A DNA stretch of 39,657 nt from Burkholderiales bacterium (GTDB lineage Bacteria > Pseudomonadota > Gammaproteobacteria > Burkholderiales > Burkholderiaceae_C). Both the position numbers and the translations under genes were made by a program. The stretch covers positions 1-39,657 of the forward strand of contig CANNRR010000016.1 of assembly GCA_947508055.1 (NCBI GenBank), in the 5' to 3' direction. Shown here piece by piece: positions 17,432 through 26,879 of this stretch. Within the stretch, counting starts at the first letter, position 1; each line of letters starts with the position of its first letter. The notes under the pieces are model-generated. The model did no database searches and was not told the DNA's origin. It saw only the letters and a list, made by a program, of their open reading frames with translations.

Positions 17432-19798
17432 TCAAATCAGCATTTCGCTTGTCCTGTAGCCCATCGCCCGGTACCCCACCTGTCGCTTCGCCCACATGCG
17501 TAGCAGTGCCGGATGACCGGAGTCCACGAAGTCGATGATCTTTACAGTGGTCTTTTCAGCATGGTCGCGGTGAAGGCGACCCGCATATTGCTGGAGGGTG
17601 CCCTTCCACGATACGGGCATCGCCAAGACCAGAGTATCCAGAGCTGGGTGATCAAAGCCCTCCCCCACCAGTTTTCCGGTCGACAGCAAAACTCGTGGCG
17701 CATTACCGGGCAAGGCGTTGAGTGACTCCACCAACGTGCTGCGCTGTTTCTTTGACATCCGACCGTGCAAAACGAAGGGCTCAACATCCTTGTCTGCCAG
17801 TGCTTTTTGGATTGCAGTCAGATGCTCCGTCCGTTCAGTCAGCACCAGAACTTTCCTTCCCGCCCGATACGCCGCTTCGATTTCTGCCGCAATGGCATCC
17901 GTGCGGGCGTCATCATTTGCCAGTAACTTGAAAATATCCTGGATTCCAGCATCCTGAACGGTTTCAATCCGGCGGTCTCGGTACCGAGGAACCACCTCCA
18001 GATCCTGCGGTGCGCTCAGCGGTCTGGCAGCCGAGTGTCGAATCGGGCCACATTGCATGAATATGATGGGTTGCTGTCCATCGCGGCGAATCGGTGTTGC
18101 AGTTAGCCCCAATACGTACTTGGCTTTGACCCGCTTCAGGATGGCGTCAAATGAGACGGCACCAACGTGATGGCATTCGTCAATGATCACCTGCCCGTAG
18201 GATTCCACTATCGGGTTGACCTCCCCTTGGCGGGAAAGTGACTGCATCACGGCGATGTCAATTTTTCCGGTGGGCTTGGACTTGCCGCCGCCGATGACTC
18301 CGACATAGCCCTTATCCAGAGTCAGGAAGGCTTGTAGTCGCTCCTGCCACTGCTTAAGGAGCTCGGTGCGATGAACCAATATGAGCGTATTGACGCCACG
18401 CTTGGCAATCAGCGCAGCAGCAGTCACCGTCTTGCCAAACGCAGTTGGGGCGCAAAGCACGCCGGCATCGTGTTTGGCCACCTCCTGCACCGCGACCTCC
18501 TGATCAGCTCGGAGTTTGCCCGTAAACGTCAGTTCCAATGGGCTGCCATTGGAGCGCTCATCGACCAATTCGCATTGAATTCCATTGTCCCGAAGCAATT
18601 CTTTTGCTGCATCAAGGCAGCCACGCGGCAACCCGATGTGATTGGGAAAGTTTACTGCACAGCCAATGACTCTGGGAACATTCCAAACTGAAAATCGCAT
18701 CGCCTGTGCTTTGAAAAATTCCGGGTTTTGGAAGGCCGCCAGCCGAATCAGGCGGTTGGCAAGAGACTGCGGCAATGCCTTCTTTTCAAAATAGATCAGA
18801 TTCGACAGGGTTGCTGTCAACACAGACGGCAGCGGCACGGTCAATTTCCTGGACGCTGTGGCCACTTTCTTCCAAGGCTCGTTGAGGTCCTCTTCGTCGA
18901 TGAACGTCACATCCAGCGGGTGGACCCCACCGGTTGCCCGCAGGATAGTTGGTTCGATATCCTGAACGGCCATCTGAACAACTCCCGCCAAATATGCCCA
19001 CTGGTCCGGAAATGGCCTGAAGTCAGCATCGACAAATACGCTGCATCCCGACTCACGAGGTGCCTTTTGCAGCGGCAAGGCAATCAGATTACCGAATCCT
19101 CCCTTAGGCATGACATCCTGATTGGGAAACAATCGGTCATACGATTCCAACTTGAGTTGCCGGGTTCTTGAACAAGCATGGCTGATGATGGCGGTCCCCA
19201 GACGACGGGCATCGCGGGCCAATGGCCGTCCGTCAAAGAAAATCCAGGCGTGTGCACCTGAGCCGGAGCGAGAAATTTCGATGGCAACCGGTACCCCAAG
19301 GTCATCACAGGACTTTTTGAAGGCACTGACATCCTGCCGCCATTCCGCATCATCGAAATCTGCCGCCAGGAAATGGCAGGTTTCATCGGCCAGCAACGGA
19401 TAGACGCCTATGGTTTGCTCGCCCGCAAGATGGTCATAAAACACATCGTCAGAAAGCTGAACGAACTGCCGATTGCTGCAATCTGCACATTTGATGCGCG
19501 GCTTCTCACAAACACCCGCAAGCCATTCATTCGCGCAGGCTGGGGAATAGCCAGCCTTACCACTTGCCCTGCTCTGCCAGCGCACAGGGAATAAATCCTG
19601 GCGACCTCGAAAAAGGCGCTTGAACAACCCAATTTTTTGTTCAATGCTCAGCCGATTCTGGCTTCGCACGCCCTCCAACTTTTCCTCAGATCGGACGGAC
19701 TTTCGCCATTCGATCCCGTTGGCCTCAAGCAACGCTGTAAGTCGAGCATTTTCCTCTTCTAAATCTTCAACGGTGACTTGGATTGGTTGGTGAGTCAT
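17432..19798 (-). CDS. TOTE-type archaeo-eukaryotic primase domain fused to DEAD/DEAH helicase
   Basis: LFKRLFRGRQDLFPVRWQSRASGKAGYSPACANEWL..CADCSNRQF; FLAADFDDAEW; SRSGSGAHAWIFF; FPNQDVMPKGGFGNLIALPLQ; helicase APTAFGKT, DECHHVGA, GLTATPIRRDG. Confidence 0.85.
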   Translation of the reverse strand: MTHQPIQVTVEDLEEENARLTALLEANGIEWRKSVRSEEKLEGVRSQNRLSIEQKIGLFKRLFRGRQDLFPVRWQSRASGKAGYSPACANEWLAGVCEKPRIKCADCSNRQFVQLSDDVFYDHLAGEQTIGVYPLLADETCHFLAADFDDAEWRQDVSAFKKSCDDLGVPVAIEISRSGSGAHAWIFFDGRPLARDARRLGTAIISHACSRTRQLKLESYDRLFPNQDVMPKGGFGNLIALPLQKAPRESGCSVFVDADFRPFPDQWAYLAGVVQMAVQDIEPTILRATGGVHPLDVTFIDEEDLNEPWKKVATASRKLTVPLPSVLTATLSNLIYFEKKALPQSLANRLIRLAAFQNPEFFKAQAMRFSVWNVPRVIGCAVNFPNHIGLPRGCLDAAKELLRDNGIQCELVDERSNGSPLELTFTGKLRADQEVAVQEVAKHDAGVLCAPTAFGKTVTAAALIAKRGVNTLILVHRTELLKQWQERLQAFLTLDKGYVGVIGGGKSKPTGKIDIAVMQSLSRQGEVNPIVESYGQVIIDECHHVGAVSFDAILKRVKAKYVLGLTATPIRRDGQQPIIFMQCGPIRHSAARPLSAPQDLEVVPRYRDRRIETVQDAGIQDIFKLLANDDARTDAIAAEIEAAYRAGRKVLVLTERTEHLTAIQKALADKDVEPFVLHGRMSKKQRSTLVESLNALPGNAPRVLLSTGKLVGEGFDHPALDTLVLAMPVSWKGTLQQYAGRLHRDHAEKTTVKIIDFVDSGHPALLRMWAKRQVGYRAMGYRTSEMLI

Positions 19799-20288
19799 GG
19801 CATGACACTAAGAGCTATCCACAGAATACAGGAGCCTACAGATATGCACGTTGGGCCGTCCTCGGGGTAATCGAAGTCGCGGCAAAGTTTTGCCCATGCC
19901 ACTTAAGCAATCCCTGAAGTCGTTTGGCTCAACTACTCGTATTGGGCCATGGCGGAACTTAAATTTTCCGTAGAAAGCTTTCAACAGCTGCCGAGGCAAT
20001 ACTGATGAGGGCTAAAGGCACGCTTATAAACTCAAAAAGTGCAAGAACAAGCCCCTGCATTAATGCGTGCAGTTTCAATTCATGCTCCGGCTCTTCAAGA
20101 AGGTTGTATGTGGTCTTCACATTGGGGAGCTTACAAGCCAACTGGTCTCATTGCAAACAACTCCTGAAGCTCACTAATCAACTGCTTCATGCCAGCCTCT
20201 TAAAAATCTGCCTTTCATGACGATTCATAGAGCCTTCGGCGCCCTCATTGTCGGGAACTGTGCAACCGTTTCCGATAGACTTCCCCGC

Positions 20289-20678
20289 ATGCCAGCGGAC
20301 AAACCCTGCCCCTTCTGCACCCTGCCTCCCGAACGCGTCGTGCTGCGAAACGCGTCGGGCGTGCTGGTGCGTGACGGGTATCCGGTATCTCCGGGGCACA
20401 GCCTGGTGATTCCGCACCGGCACACCGGCTCCTACTTTGACCTGACAGAGGCCGAACGTATCGACCTGCTGGCCCTTCTGGACCAGGCCAAGCAGCAACT
20501 TGATGCGCTGCACGCGCCGCAGGGCTACAACATCGGCATAAACGACGGGGCAGCTGCCGGGCAGACCGTGCCGCACCTGCACATTCACCTGATTCCCCGC
20601 TACACCGACGACCTGCCCGACCCGCGAGGCGGGGTGCGGTGGGTGATTCCGGACAAAGCGGTTTACTGGCAACCGTGA
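20289..20678 (+). CDS. HIT family (histidine triad) hydrolase
   Basis: CPFCTLPPERVVLRN..PVSPGHSLVIPHRHTGSYFDLT; VPHLHIHLIPRYTDD. Longer ORF from 20217 possible. Confidence 0.85.
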   Translation: MPADKPCPFCTLPPERVVLRNASGVLVRDGYPVSPGHSLVIPHRHTGSYFDLTEAERIDLLALLDQAKQQLDALHAPQGYNIGINDGAAAGQTVPHLHIHLIPRYTDDLPDPRGGVRWVIPDKAVYWQP

Positions 20679-21607
20679 TGCCAGCTATCCATACCGCCGC
20701 AGATATTCTGCAAACCTTTGCCACTATCCGCATGGCACCGGTCGGGGGTGGTCGGGCGGTGCACAAACCCTTGCTCATCCTCTTCTGGCTGGGGCGGCTG
20801 CAGCGCAACGAGCCGCGCACCGCAGCGTTTGCAGATGTGGAGGCTGCTTTCAAGCAATTGCTGACCGAATTCGGCACCGCCAGCGCGCCTGCTACCCGCC
20901 AGCTGCCGTTCTGGCATTTGTGCAACGATGCCGGCGGCAACATTTGGCAACTGGAATCCGCCGGTGGTATTGCCATTGCGACACAGGGCCCTGCGCCTGG
21001 CGTTACCTGGTTCAGGGCTGAATGCGTGCGGGCTGGCTTTGCACCGGCGGTGGATGCGCTTTTGCGCTCCGACCAAGCGCTGTGCGCCGGCCTGGCGCGG
21101 CAACTGTTGCAACATCACTTTCCGGAAACGCTGCACCTGGACATTGCGACGCAGACCGGGCTGGACCTGAACGAACCCGCCATTGTTGCCAGCGCCACAC
21201 TGCCAGGCCGCAGGCGCGACCCCGCTTTCCGCGAGCGGGTGCTGCGTGCATACGAGTACCGCTGCTGTGTGTGCGGGTTCGACCTGCGTATCGGCAACAT
21301 CAGCGCCGGGCTGGAGGCTGCGCATATCCAGTGGTTTACCGCCGATGGGCCGGACGTGGAGAGCAACGGTATGGCCATGTGCTCCCTGCACCACAAGATA
21401 TTTGACCTGGGTGCATTCACCGTTCAACCCGCCAACCTGTCGATCGTCTTCAGCCAGAACCTGCAACTGGGCGACGCCACCCGCTCAAACCTGCTGTCGT
21501 ACCACGGGGCCGGCATCATCCGGCCGCAGAGCGCGGCCTATGCACCGCAGAAGGCGTACCTGGATTGGCATGCGAAGGAAGTGTTTAAGGCGCCAGGGCG
21601 GGATTGA
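20678..21607 (+). CDS. HNH endonuclease with N-terminal sulfur-binding-domain-like region (candidate phosphorothioate-dependent restriction enzyme)
   Basis: ATG overlaps HIT stop (TGATG); N-terminal HKPLLILFWLGRLQRNEPRTAAFADVE..QLPFWHLCNDAGGNIWQLE; C-terminal CCVCGFDL..LEAAHIQWFTADGPDVESNGMAMCSLHHKIFD. Confidence 0.75.
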   Translation: MPAIHTAADILQTFATIRMAPVGGGRAVHKPLLILFWLGRLQRNEPRTAAFADVEAAFKQLLTEFGTASAPATRQLPFWHLCNDAGGNIWQLESAGGIAIATQGPAPGVTWFRAECVRAGFAPAVDALLRSDQALCAGLARQLLQHHFPETLHLDIATQTGLDLNEPAIVASATLPGRRRDPAFRERVLRAYEYRCCVCGFDLRIGNISAGLEAAHIQWFTADGPDVESNGMAMCSLHHKIFDLGAFTVQPANLSIVFSQNLQLGDATRSNLLSYHGAGIIRPQSAAYAPQKAYLDWHAKEVFKAPGRD

Positions 21608-21612
21608 AATGT

Positions 21613-21676
21613 ATTCGCTACGCTTTTTATAGCTGCTTGCGCACATCCCAAAAGGGCTAACGCTCAATTTGGCCCA
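21613..21676 (+). repeat. Interspersed intergenic repeat, copy 1
   Basis: ttcGCTAcgctttttATAGCTGcttgCGCAcatcccAAAAGGGCTaacgctcAATTTggccc; diverged match to revcomp of 30159-30216. Confidence 0.5.
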
Positions 21677-21696
21677 TAAACTCACTCCCACCCCTT

Positions 21697-24600
21697 TCAG
21701 CCACGCAACACGCTGAACTTTCGAAACAGTTCAGCCGTCAGAGGCTTATCAAGCCGCCAGGCAATAGAAATCGGCCGGTCGCTCTCATGGGAAACAAGTC
21801 GAACGGGGCCCACCGCCACATAGGCCGCATCACGGTCTTCGCGAACGAACAGTTGAAACTTCCAGCCATTTGCCGGGCTATCGGTGTAGCGTCGCCCAGA
21901 ATTGTTGTTAGGCCCAGCGCGGTTTTGCGTTTGCCAGTGGAACAGTTCCGGGCTGATAGCGTAGTCCTTGTACTGAACGCGCTCGTCAAACCCTTCGCTT
22001 TTGTCCAGAGTCACGAATAGAACTTCAGTCATGGCCTCCGTTAACGGCAAGCAACCACTGTCGGAAAGTGGGCGTGCAGTGGGCGTCAGGTAACCAACAG
22101 CCGACAAAATCTCAGCCCGCGTATACCGTCCGTGCAGCGCCAGCGTCCAACCGGCCGGCGCACCGGGCAAAGGCACCGGCTCCAACGCACTACGCTCTTG
22201 GAGAATGCCAACGATTTCTTGCAACTCAGCACGCGCCACGGGGTTGGCAAAGACGAGCGATAGAAATTGATCAGGGGCGATGACTTCCGTTCGCGTGGGC
22301 AGCAATTGGTAAGCCAGCATTTGGACTCGGCGTGCGTCGATGGCCCCGCCCGACAGTGCGACCTTCCAGGCAGCCAGCAGCGTAGGATCATTGGCATGCA
22401 GCACACTGAAAATCCGCCGCACCAAGTCGGCTTCGCGCGGACCCAATGGCACGGGCTCCAGATTCACTCTGCGCTTCAGGCTAGTCCAAGAGCGGGCATT
22501 GGTGCCACCGGTGTAAATGTCACTCAATTCCAATTGGCTATCGAGCAAAAAGTTGCGTAGCAACAAGGACGCTCCGCTTTGCAGTGCAGCCCATGCTGCC
22601 AACTCAGCGCACAAGCGAACCACATTCAAATTCAGCGCCTGTTGTAAGTTGCTTAGAACCCGTTCGCGCGCTACCCTGTCGAACTGAATATGGACACCCG
22701 CCGGGAGCGTGCTGAACCCATTGGCCACCGCGTCGGCAATCTGACGGCGGCTACTTCCCGTAATTGACCGAAGCAGCACATCAAAGCGAAATTCGTTGTT
22801 GTACAGGCCGACAAAGTCCAGCACCAAGCACGCCTCTTTACCCTTTGCGAGCCGCAGGCCCCGGCCGATCTGCTGCTGAAAAACAACGGGGCTTTGGGTG
22901 GGGCGTAGCAGGAGAATGGCATTTGCATCTGGGATGTCAATGCCTTCATTGAACACGTCACAGCTGCAAATCATCTTCAGCGCACCGTGGCTGAGTTGTT
23001 GCACGGCGGCCGTTCGCGCATCCTGCGAGTCAGCACCAGTCAGCGCCACAGCAGGCAAGCCTGAACGGTTGAAAAAGTCGGCCATGAAATGCGCATGGGC
23101 CACACTCACGCAAAAGGCCAAGCCCTTGAGGGCGTTCAGGTCAGCCACATAGGCATTCAGCGCATTGACCACCGTTCTGGCGCGCACTGCGTTGCCCGAA
23201 ACGATATTGGAAAGCTGAGCCACCTCCGATCCACGTCCCCACTCCACGGTGGTCATGTCGGTCTCGTCTGCGGTTGCGTAGTATTCAAACGGGGTAAGCA
23301 ACTGCTGGTCCAGTGCATCCCAAAGCCGCAGCGACACTGCGGGCGAACCGTCTGGGCGGCTGTCAAAGTAGTGCATTAGGCTTTGGCCGTCCGAGCGGTC
23401 GGGGGTGGCAGTCAGCCCGAGCAGATAGTGCGGCTGCACCGCTCCAATAAACTGATCAAAGGTTGTGGCTGGCAAGTGGTGCACCTCGTCCACGATGACG
23501 ATTCGCCAAAAATGGCCGCCCAGTTGCGCCACCAAGCGTCGACCATGCACCGTGTTGATCGTGGCAAAGATGTGCTCGTATTGCGAAGGCGTGTTGTCGC
23601 CGTCCAGCAGTTCACCAAACGCTGGGTCTCGCAATACTTGGCGAAAGGTCGATAGCGCCTGCGTCAGAATTTGGGCTCGGTGCGCGATAAACAATAGCTT
23701 CGGTGCGGCACCCTCTTCCTCACGCAGCCGCAAGTAGTCAAACGCCGCCACCACAGTCTTGCCAGTACCTGTGGCCGCCACCACCAAATTGCGGCGACGT
23801 CCCAGCCGCCGCTCGGCAGCCAACTGGTCAAGCATTTCTTGCTGGTAGGACTTGGGTCGTAAATCAAACCAAGTTTGTAGTGCCACCACGTTACTGGCCG
23901 CGATGGAAGCGTTTCCACCACGGCCACGTTCGTTGGCCAGCGCACGCACTAAAGCTTCACGGTGCTGGTCGTTACTGGGGTCGTAGGGCTGGAATTCCTT
24001 GTCATTCCAAAGCGTCTCGAAATTGGCAACCGCAGCGGCGAACAAGGGCGAACCACTGGCTTGGGCAAACTTCACCGTCCATTCGATGCCGCCAATCAAT
24101 GCGGATTCGGACAGGTTGGCGCTTCCAACGAAGGCAGTGCCAAATTGGGTGACGCGATGAAAAATCCATGCCTTGGCGTGGAGGCGTGTACGGCGTCCAT
24201 CAAGCGAGATCCGCAACTCAACGCCAGGCAACTTGGCAAACGCATCCACCGCACGCACCTCGGTCGCACCAATGTAAGTGGTCGTCAGTATTCGGAACTC
24301 TGTCTTCGGATTGCCATGCGCATCGAGCGCAGTGACTTGTTCCAAGACATCGAGCAATTTGCGTACGCCGCTCCAGGTAATGAAACTGACCAGAATGTCC
24401 ACCCGATCGACCTCGCGCAACTCGGCGCGCAATTCATTCAGCAGTGACGGGTCGGCTCTGGCAGACGTAAACAGCCAGGGGTGGCGCAACCCCGTGGCGG
24501 GCATCAACACTTCGGTATTGGGTGCATGAATCGACTTGAGTAACTGCGCTGGCATGGCCGGCAGACGCTCACCCTGGCCACTTGGGCGCAGTTGCATCAG

Positions 24601-24849
24601 GAGCTGGCGGATCAGTTCAATTTCGGCTTTGGCCTTTTCGCTTGCATCAGGCTGCCCGGCCGCCGCCGCGTCCAACAGTTCTGGCAAGCGGTGCACCAAC
24701 TCCGCAACGAATTGTTCGCGCCGCTGGTGCACCGTGGGCGCAGCGACCAGTGCTCGGTGTTGACTAGTCAGGCTGGTGACCTCATCAACTTCGTCCTCGT
24801 AAATCAGACGGTCGTACAAGCCTTTGGGAAGCTTCATTGGGGAGTCCAT
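21697..24849 (-). CDS. PLD-nuclease-like domain + SF2 helicase + DUF3427-type C-terminal domain
   Basis: RTRLHAKAWIFHRV..FVGSANLSESAL (HKD); VVAATGTGKTVVAAFDYLRL; VDEVHHLPA; GLTATPDRSDGQ; IGRGLRLAKGKEACLVLDFVGLYNNEFRFD; long C-terminal domain. Confidence 0.85.
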   Translation of the reverse strand: MDSPMKLPKGLYDRLIYEDEVDEVTSLTSQHRALVAAPTVHQRREQFVAELVHRLPELLDAAAAGQPDASEKAKAEIELIRQLLMQLRPSGQGERLPAMPAQLLKSIHAPNTEVLMPATGLRHPWLFTSARADPSLLNELRAELREVDRVDILVSFITWSGVRKLLDVLEQVTALDAHGNPKTEFRILTTTYIGATEVRAVDAFAKLPGVELRISLDGRRTRLHAKAWIFHRVTQFGTAFVGSANLSESALIGGIEWTVKFAQASGSPLFAAAVANFETLWNDKEFQPYDPSNDQHREALVRALANERGRGGNASIAASNVVALQTWFDLRPKSYQQEMLDQLAAERRLGRRRNLVVAATGTGKTVVAAFDYLRLREEEGAAPKLLFIAHRAQILTQALSTFRQVLRDPAFGELLDGDNTPSQYEHIFATINTVHGRRLVAQLGGHFWRIVIVDEVHHLPATTFDQFIGAVQPHYLLGLTATPDRSDGQSLMHYFDSRPDGSPAVSLRLWDALDQQLLTPFEYYATADETDMTTVEWGRGSEVAQLSNIVSGNAVRARTVVNALNAYVADLNALKGLAFCVSVAHAHFMADFFNRSGLPAVALTGADSQDARTAAVQQLSHGALKMICSCDVFNEGIDIPDANAILLLRPTQSPVVFQQQIGRGLRLAKGKEACLVLDFVGLYNNEFRFDVLLRSITGSSRRQIADAVANGFSTLPAGVHIQFDRVARERVLSNLQQALNLNVVRLCAELAAWAALQSGASLLLRNFLLDSQLELSDIYTGGTNARSWTSLKRRVNLEPVPLGPREADLVRRIFSVLHANDPTLLAAWKVALSGGAIDARRVQMLAYQLLPTRTEVIAPDQFLSLVFANPVARAELQEIVGILQERSALEPVPLPGAPAGWTLALHGRYTRAEILSAVGYLTPTARPLSDSGCLPLTEAMTEVLFVTLDKSEGFDERVQYKDYAISPELFHWQTQNRAGPNNNSGRRYTDSPANGWKFQLFVREDRDAAYVAVGPVRLVSHESDRPISIAWRLDKPLTAELFRKFSVLRG

Positions 24850-24993
24850 GGATTTTGATTGGCTATTCTGACCCAAGCGACGGCACATCCATCCTCGATT
24901 TACAAATAGATGGGGATCTTGGGCAAAGCATTTGCTCTTATTTAGATAGCGGCTCATGCAGATTTCACGGGCGCTACAGCCTCTAGTCCACCT

Positions 24994-25102
24994 TCAGGTT
25001 GCGAGCGATATCGCCCACTCCCTCCAAGCCTCATAAATCATATCCTTGGCCAAAGTGTCCAGCTCGCAATACCGCAGCATTGCAGCACATGCACTTCTGA
25101 GA
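24994..25102 (-). pseudogene. C-terminal remnant of a DUF2779-like protein
   Basis: Reverse-strand frame ..AAMLRYCELDTLAKDMIYEAWREWAISLAT* resembles the LLRYCELDTLAMVMIYEAWREW ending recalled for DUF2779 proteins; not in the ORF track. Confidence 0.5.
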
Positions 25103-25172
25103 ATGGGTTGGTAACCGACACTTTAAATGGCCTTGTGATCAGGTTCAGAGCGTTACATCACCCTGTCACAGA

Positions 25173-25240
25173 CCGCACGGTGCGACGCTTTGCAAAAAGA
25201 AAGGGCTCCTTGTTAGGGGAGCCCAGACTTAATGGCGGAG
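25173..25240. repeat. Diverged duplicate of the tRNA-Ser 3'-end plus terminator flank (possible att remnant)
   Basis: ccgcacggtgcg..aaaaagaaaGGGCTCCttgttaggGGAGCCCagacttaatggcggag parallels 28585-28652; final 22 bp match at 15/22 ungapped. Confidence 0.4.
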
Positions 25241-25341
25241 CCGAACGAATCACACAAACAAACAGCTACATACCCCTGAAAGTTGAATTCTGATCCCAAA
25301 CAAGGATTCGAATCCAACACCCCGTTCCCTTGCGTGCGGTA

Positions 25342-26187
25342 TCAAATGACCCCGACAGCTTGAAACCTACCGCGCAATTTGCTCACTACATCGGCCAGCG
25401 CGATAGGATCAAGCTGATTCTTTTTCATAAATGCCTTCCACTGAGTTTGCTTCGTTGCATCTCCGGCGAAGGAGTCTGTAAATCCGATGGGCACTGTGGT
25501 CGGCATGGGCATTTTGCGGCGCTCAAACGTTGCTTCAATGGCGCGGCGCACTTCGGACCGATCAAGCGTGGAGTCGTCCAGTAGCACCCACAAATCGAAG
25601 TAATCCTTCATTCGTGTGTTGGCCAGCCCCAGCAAACACACTGCATGGAATTTTTCGGCAACGACCGTGTATTTTGGATAGGCCCGTAGCTGCGGTGCCG
25701 GAAAATCTTCCAGCAGTACCGGGTAGCTGATCGCCTGTGGTCCCGGAGTCACCGCGTCACCGAAACCGATGTCAACTTGCAGTGCGATGCACGCACCATC
25801 CAGCTTTGCCTGCATGTCGATCCGCACACCTCCATAGCCTGCCTCTTTGCGGATGATCGATCCCTTGACTGAATCCGGATCAAACACCACCCCGTCTTCG
25901 CCAGGGGTCAGGCAAATTTGGCGGAAAGTCTTGACCGCAGTATCGACATCATCCGGGCCAAAGCCCAAAAGATCAGCATCACGGGTGGGCCGGTGCGCAA
26001 CGTCATACCAAAGCGTGAACAGCAACGCCCCTTTGAGCAGGAAGTTCGAGGCGTGCTCGGAAACGGACAGTCGGTACAACAAACGCTCCAGACCGTAATG
26101 CGTGAGCGTCAAATTGAAGTCTTGCTTGTTGGCGTCAGCGTGTTGCTTCAGACGTGCGCGGACTGATGCCGCCAGATTTCGACTCAT
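25342..26187 (-). CDS. AbiEii/AbiGii-family nucleotidyltransferase toxin
   Basis: HYGLERLLYRLSVSEHASNFLLKGALLFTLWYDVAHRPTRDADLLGFGPDD; KFHAVCLLGLANTRMKDYFDLWVLL. Confidence 0.9.
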   Translation of the reverse strand: MSRNLAASVRARLKQHADANKQDFNLTLTHYGLERLLYRLSVSEHASNFLLKGALLFTLWYDVAHRPTRDADLLGFGPDDVDTAVKTFRQICLTPGEDGVVFDPDSVKGSIIRKEAGYGGVRIDMQAKLDGACIALQVDIGFGDAVTPGPQAISYPVLLEDFPAPQLRAYPKYTVVAEKFHAVCLLGLANTRMKDYFDLWVLLDDSTLDRSEVRRAIEATFERRKMPMPTTVPIGFTDSFAGDATKQTQWKAFMKKNQLDPIALADVVSKLRGRFQAVGVI

Positions 26188-26801
26188 GTGGTCACGCTTT
26201 CCAGATAAGGGCGCATGACATTGGCCACGCGGTCAACCGTCGCGAAGTGCCAGATCTCGTCCATCGTGAATTTCCGTTGGGCCCAGCCGTCGCGCAGGGC
26301 CTCCAGCGCAACATCTAGTCCGATTTTGTTGCGATATTTGAAGCAGTCGGCCACAGTCTTGGCAGCGCTAAACACTGGCACGCTCACACCATCGACCGGC
26401 AGGCGTTCAATGCCATCGGTGAATGCCGCTCCCGACATTCGAACATGACGAATTTTGGGTTGGTCAAGCCTTGGAATGGGTGCGCGATTTTCGATGGCAA
26501 GCCAGACCTCAAACGGCGCCTGGGTCCCGAGGCCATGCACCCGCAATGCGGAAAGCAGACACACCACTCCCTGCGGCACACGCAGCGCCACTTCCGCCAG
26601 TGACCGGTGTTCGCTGATGGCAAGACCTGGCAGGCCATACACCCCTCGAGCAACTCTTTCTAGCTTTCCAGCGGCAACCAGTCGACTGAGGACAATGGTT
26701 GGCAGTTCCTGATGCGCAAGATCCCGGGCACGCAGCAGCGGTTTTGTCCTGGCAAGTTCTAGGACAGCCTGCTCATACGTGGATTGGGCACGGAGATTCA
26801 T
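26184..26801 (-). CDS. AbiEi-family type IV antitoxin
   Basis: LLRARDLAHQELPTIVLSRLVAAGKLERVARGVYGLPG; VFSAAKTVADCFKYRNKIGLDVALEALRDG; ATGA overlap with AbiEii gene. Confidence 0.9.
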   Translation of the reverse strand: MNLRAQSTYEQAVLELARTKPLLRARDLAHQELPTIVLSRLVAAGKLERVARGVYGLPGLAISEHRSLAEVALRVPQGVVCLLSALRVHGLGTQAPFEVWLAIENRAPIPRLDQPKIRHVRMSGAAFTDGIERLPVDGVSVPVFSAAKTVADCFKYRNKIGLDVALEALRDGWAQRKFTMDEIWHFATVDRVANVMRPYLESVTT

Positions 26802-26807
26802 AGTGCG

Positions 26808-26837
26808 AGTATGTTGCATTTTATATGTACTTGTCAA
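26808..26837 (-). promoter_or_regulatory. Candidate promoter of abiEi-abiEii (TTGACA-18-CATACT)
   Basis: Reverse strand TTGACA at 26837-26832 and CATACT at 26813-26808; expected start point about 26801, the A of the ATG. Confidence 0.5.
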
Positions 26838-26879
26838 TAATATACATTCAATAGCAACAAACAAGCTCGACCGGCCATC

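Noticed and set aside
19959-20141. 60-aa minus-strand ORF between TOTE helicase and HIT gene
   Set aside because: No RBS or family signature recognised; could be a small protein but unsupported.
20663-21466. 267-aa minus-strand ORF over the HNH gene and similar ORF 20245-20976
   Set aside because: Shadow of the well-supported HNH/HIT genes on the plus strand.
25290-25330. tRNA T-arm-like sequence aaggattcgaatcc
   Set aside because: Palindromic by chance; flanking bases do not pair as a T-stem and no acceptor/anticodon arms follow.
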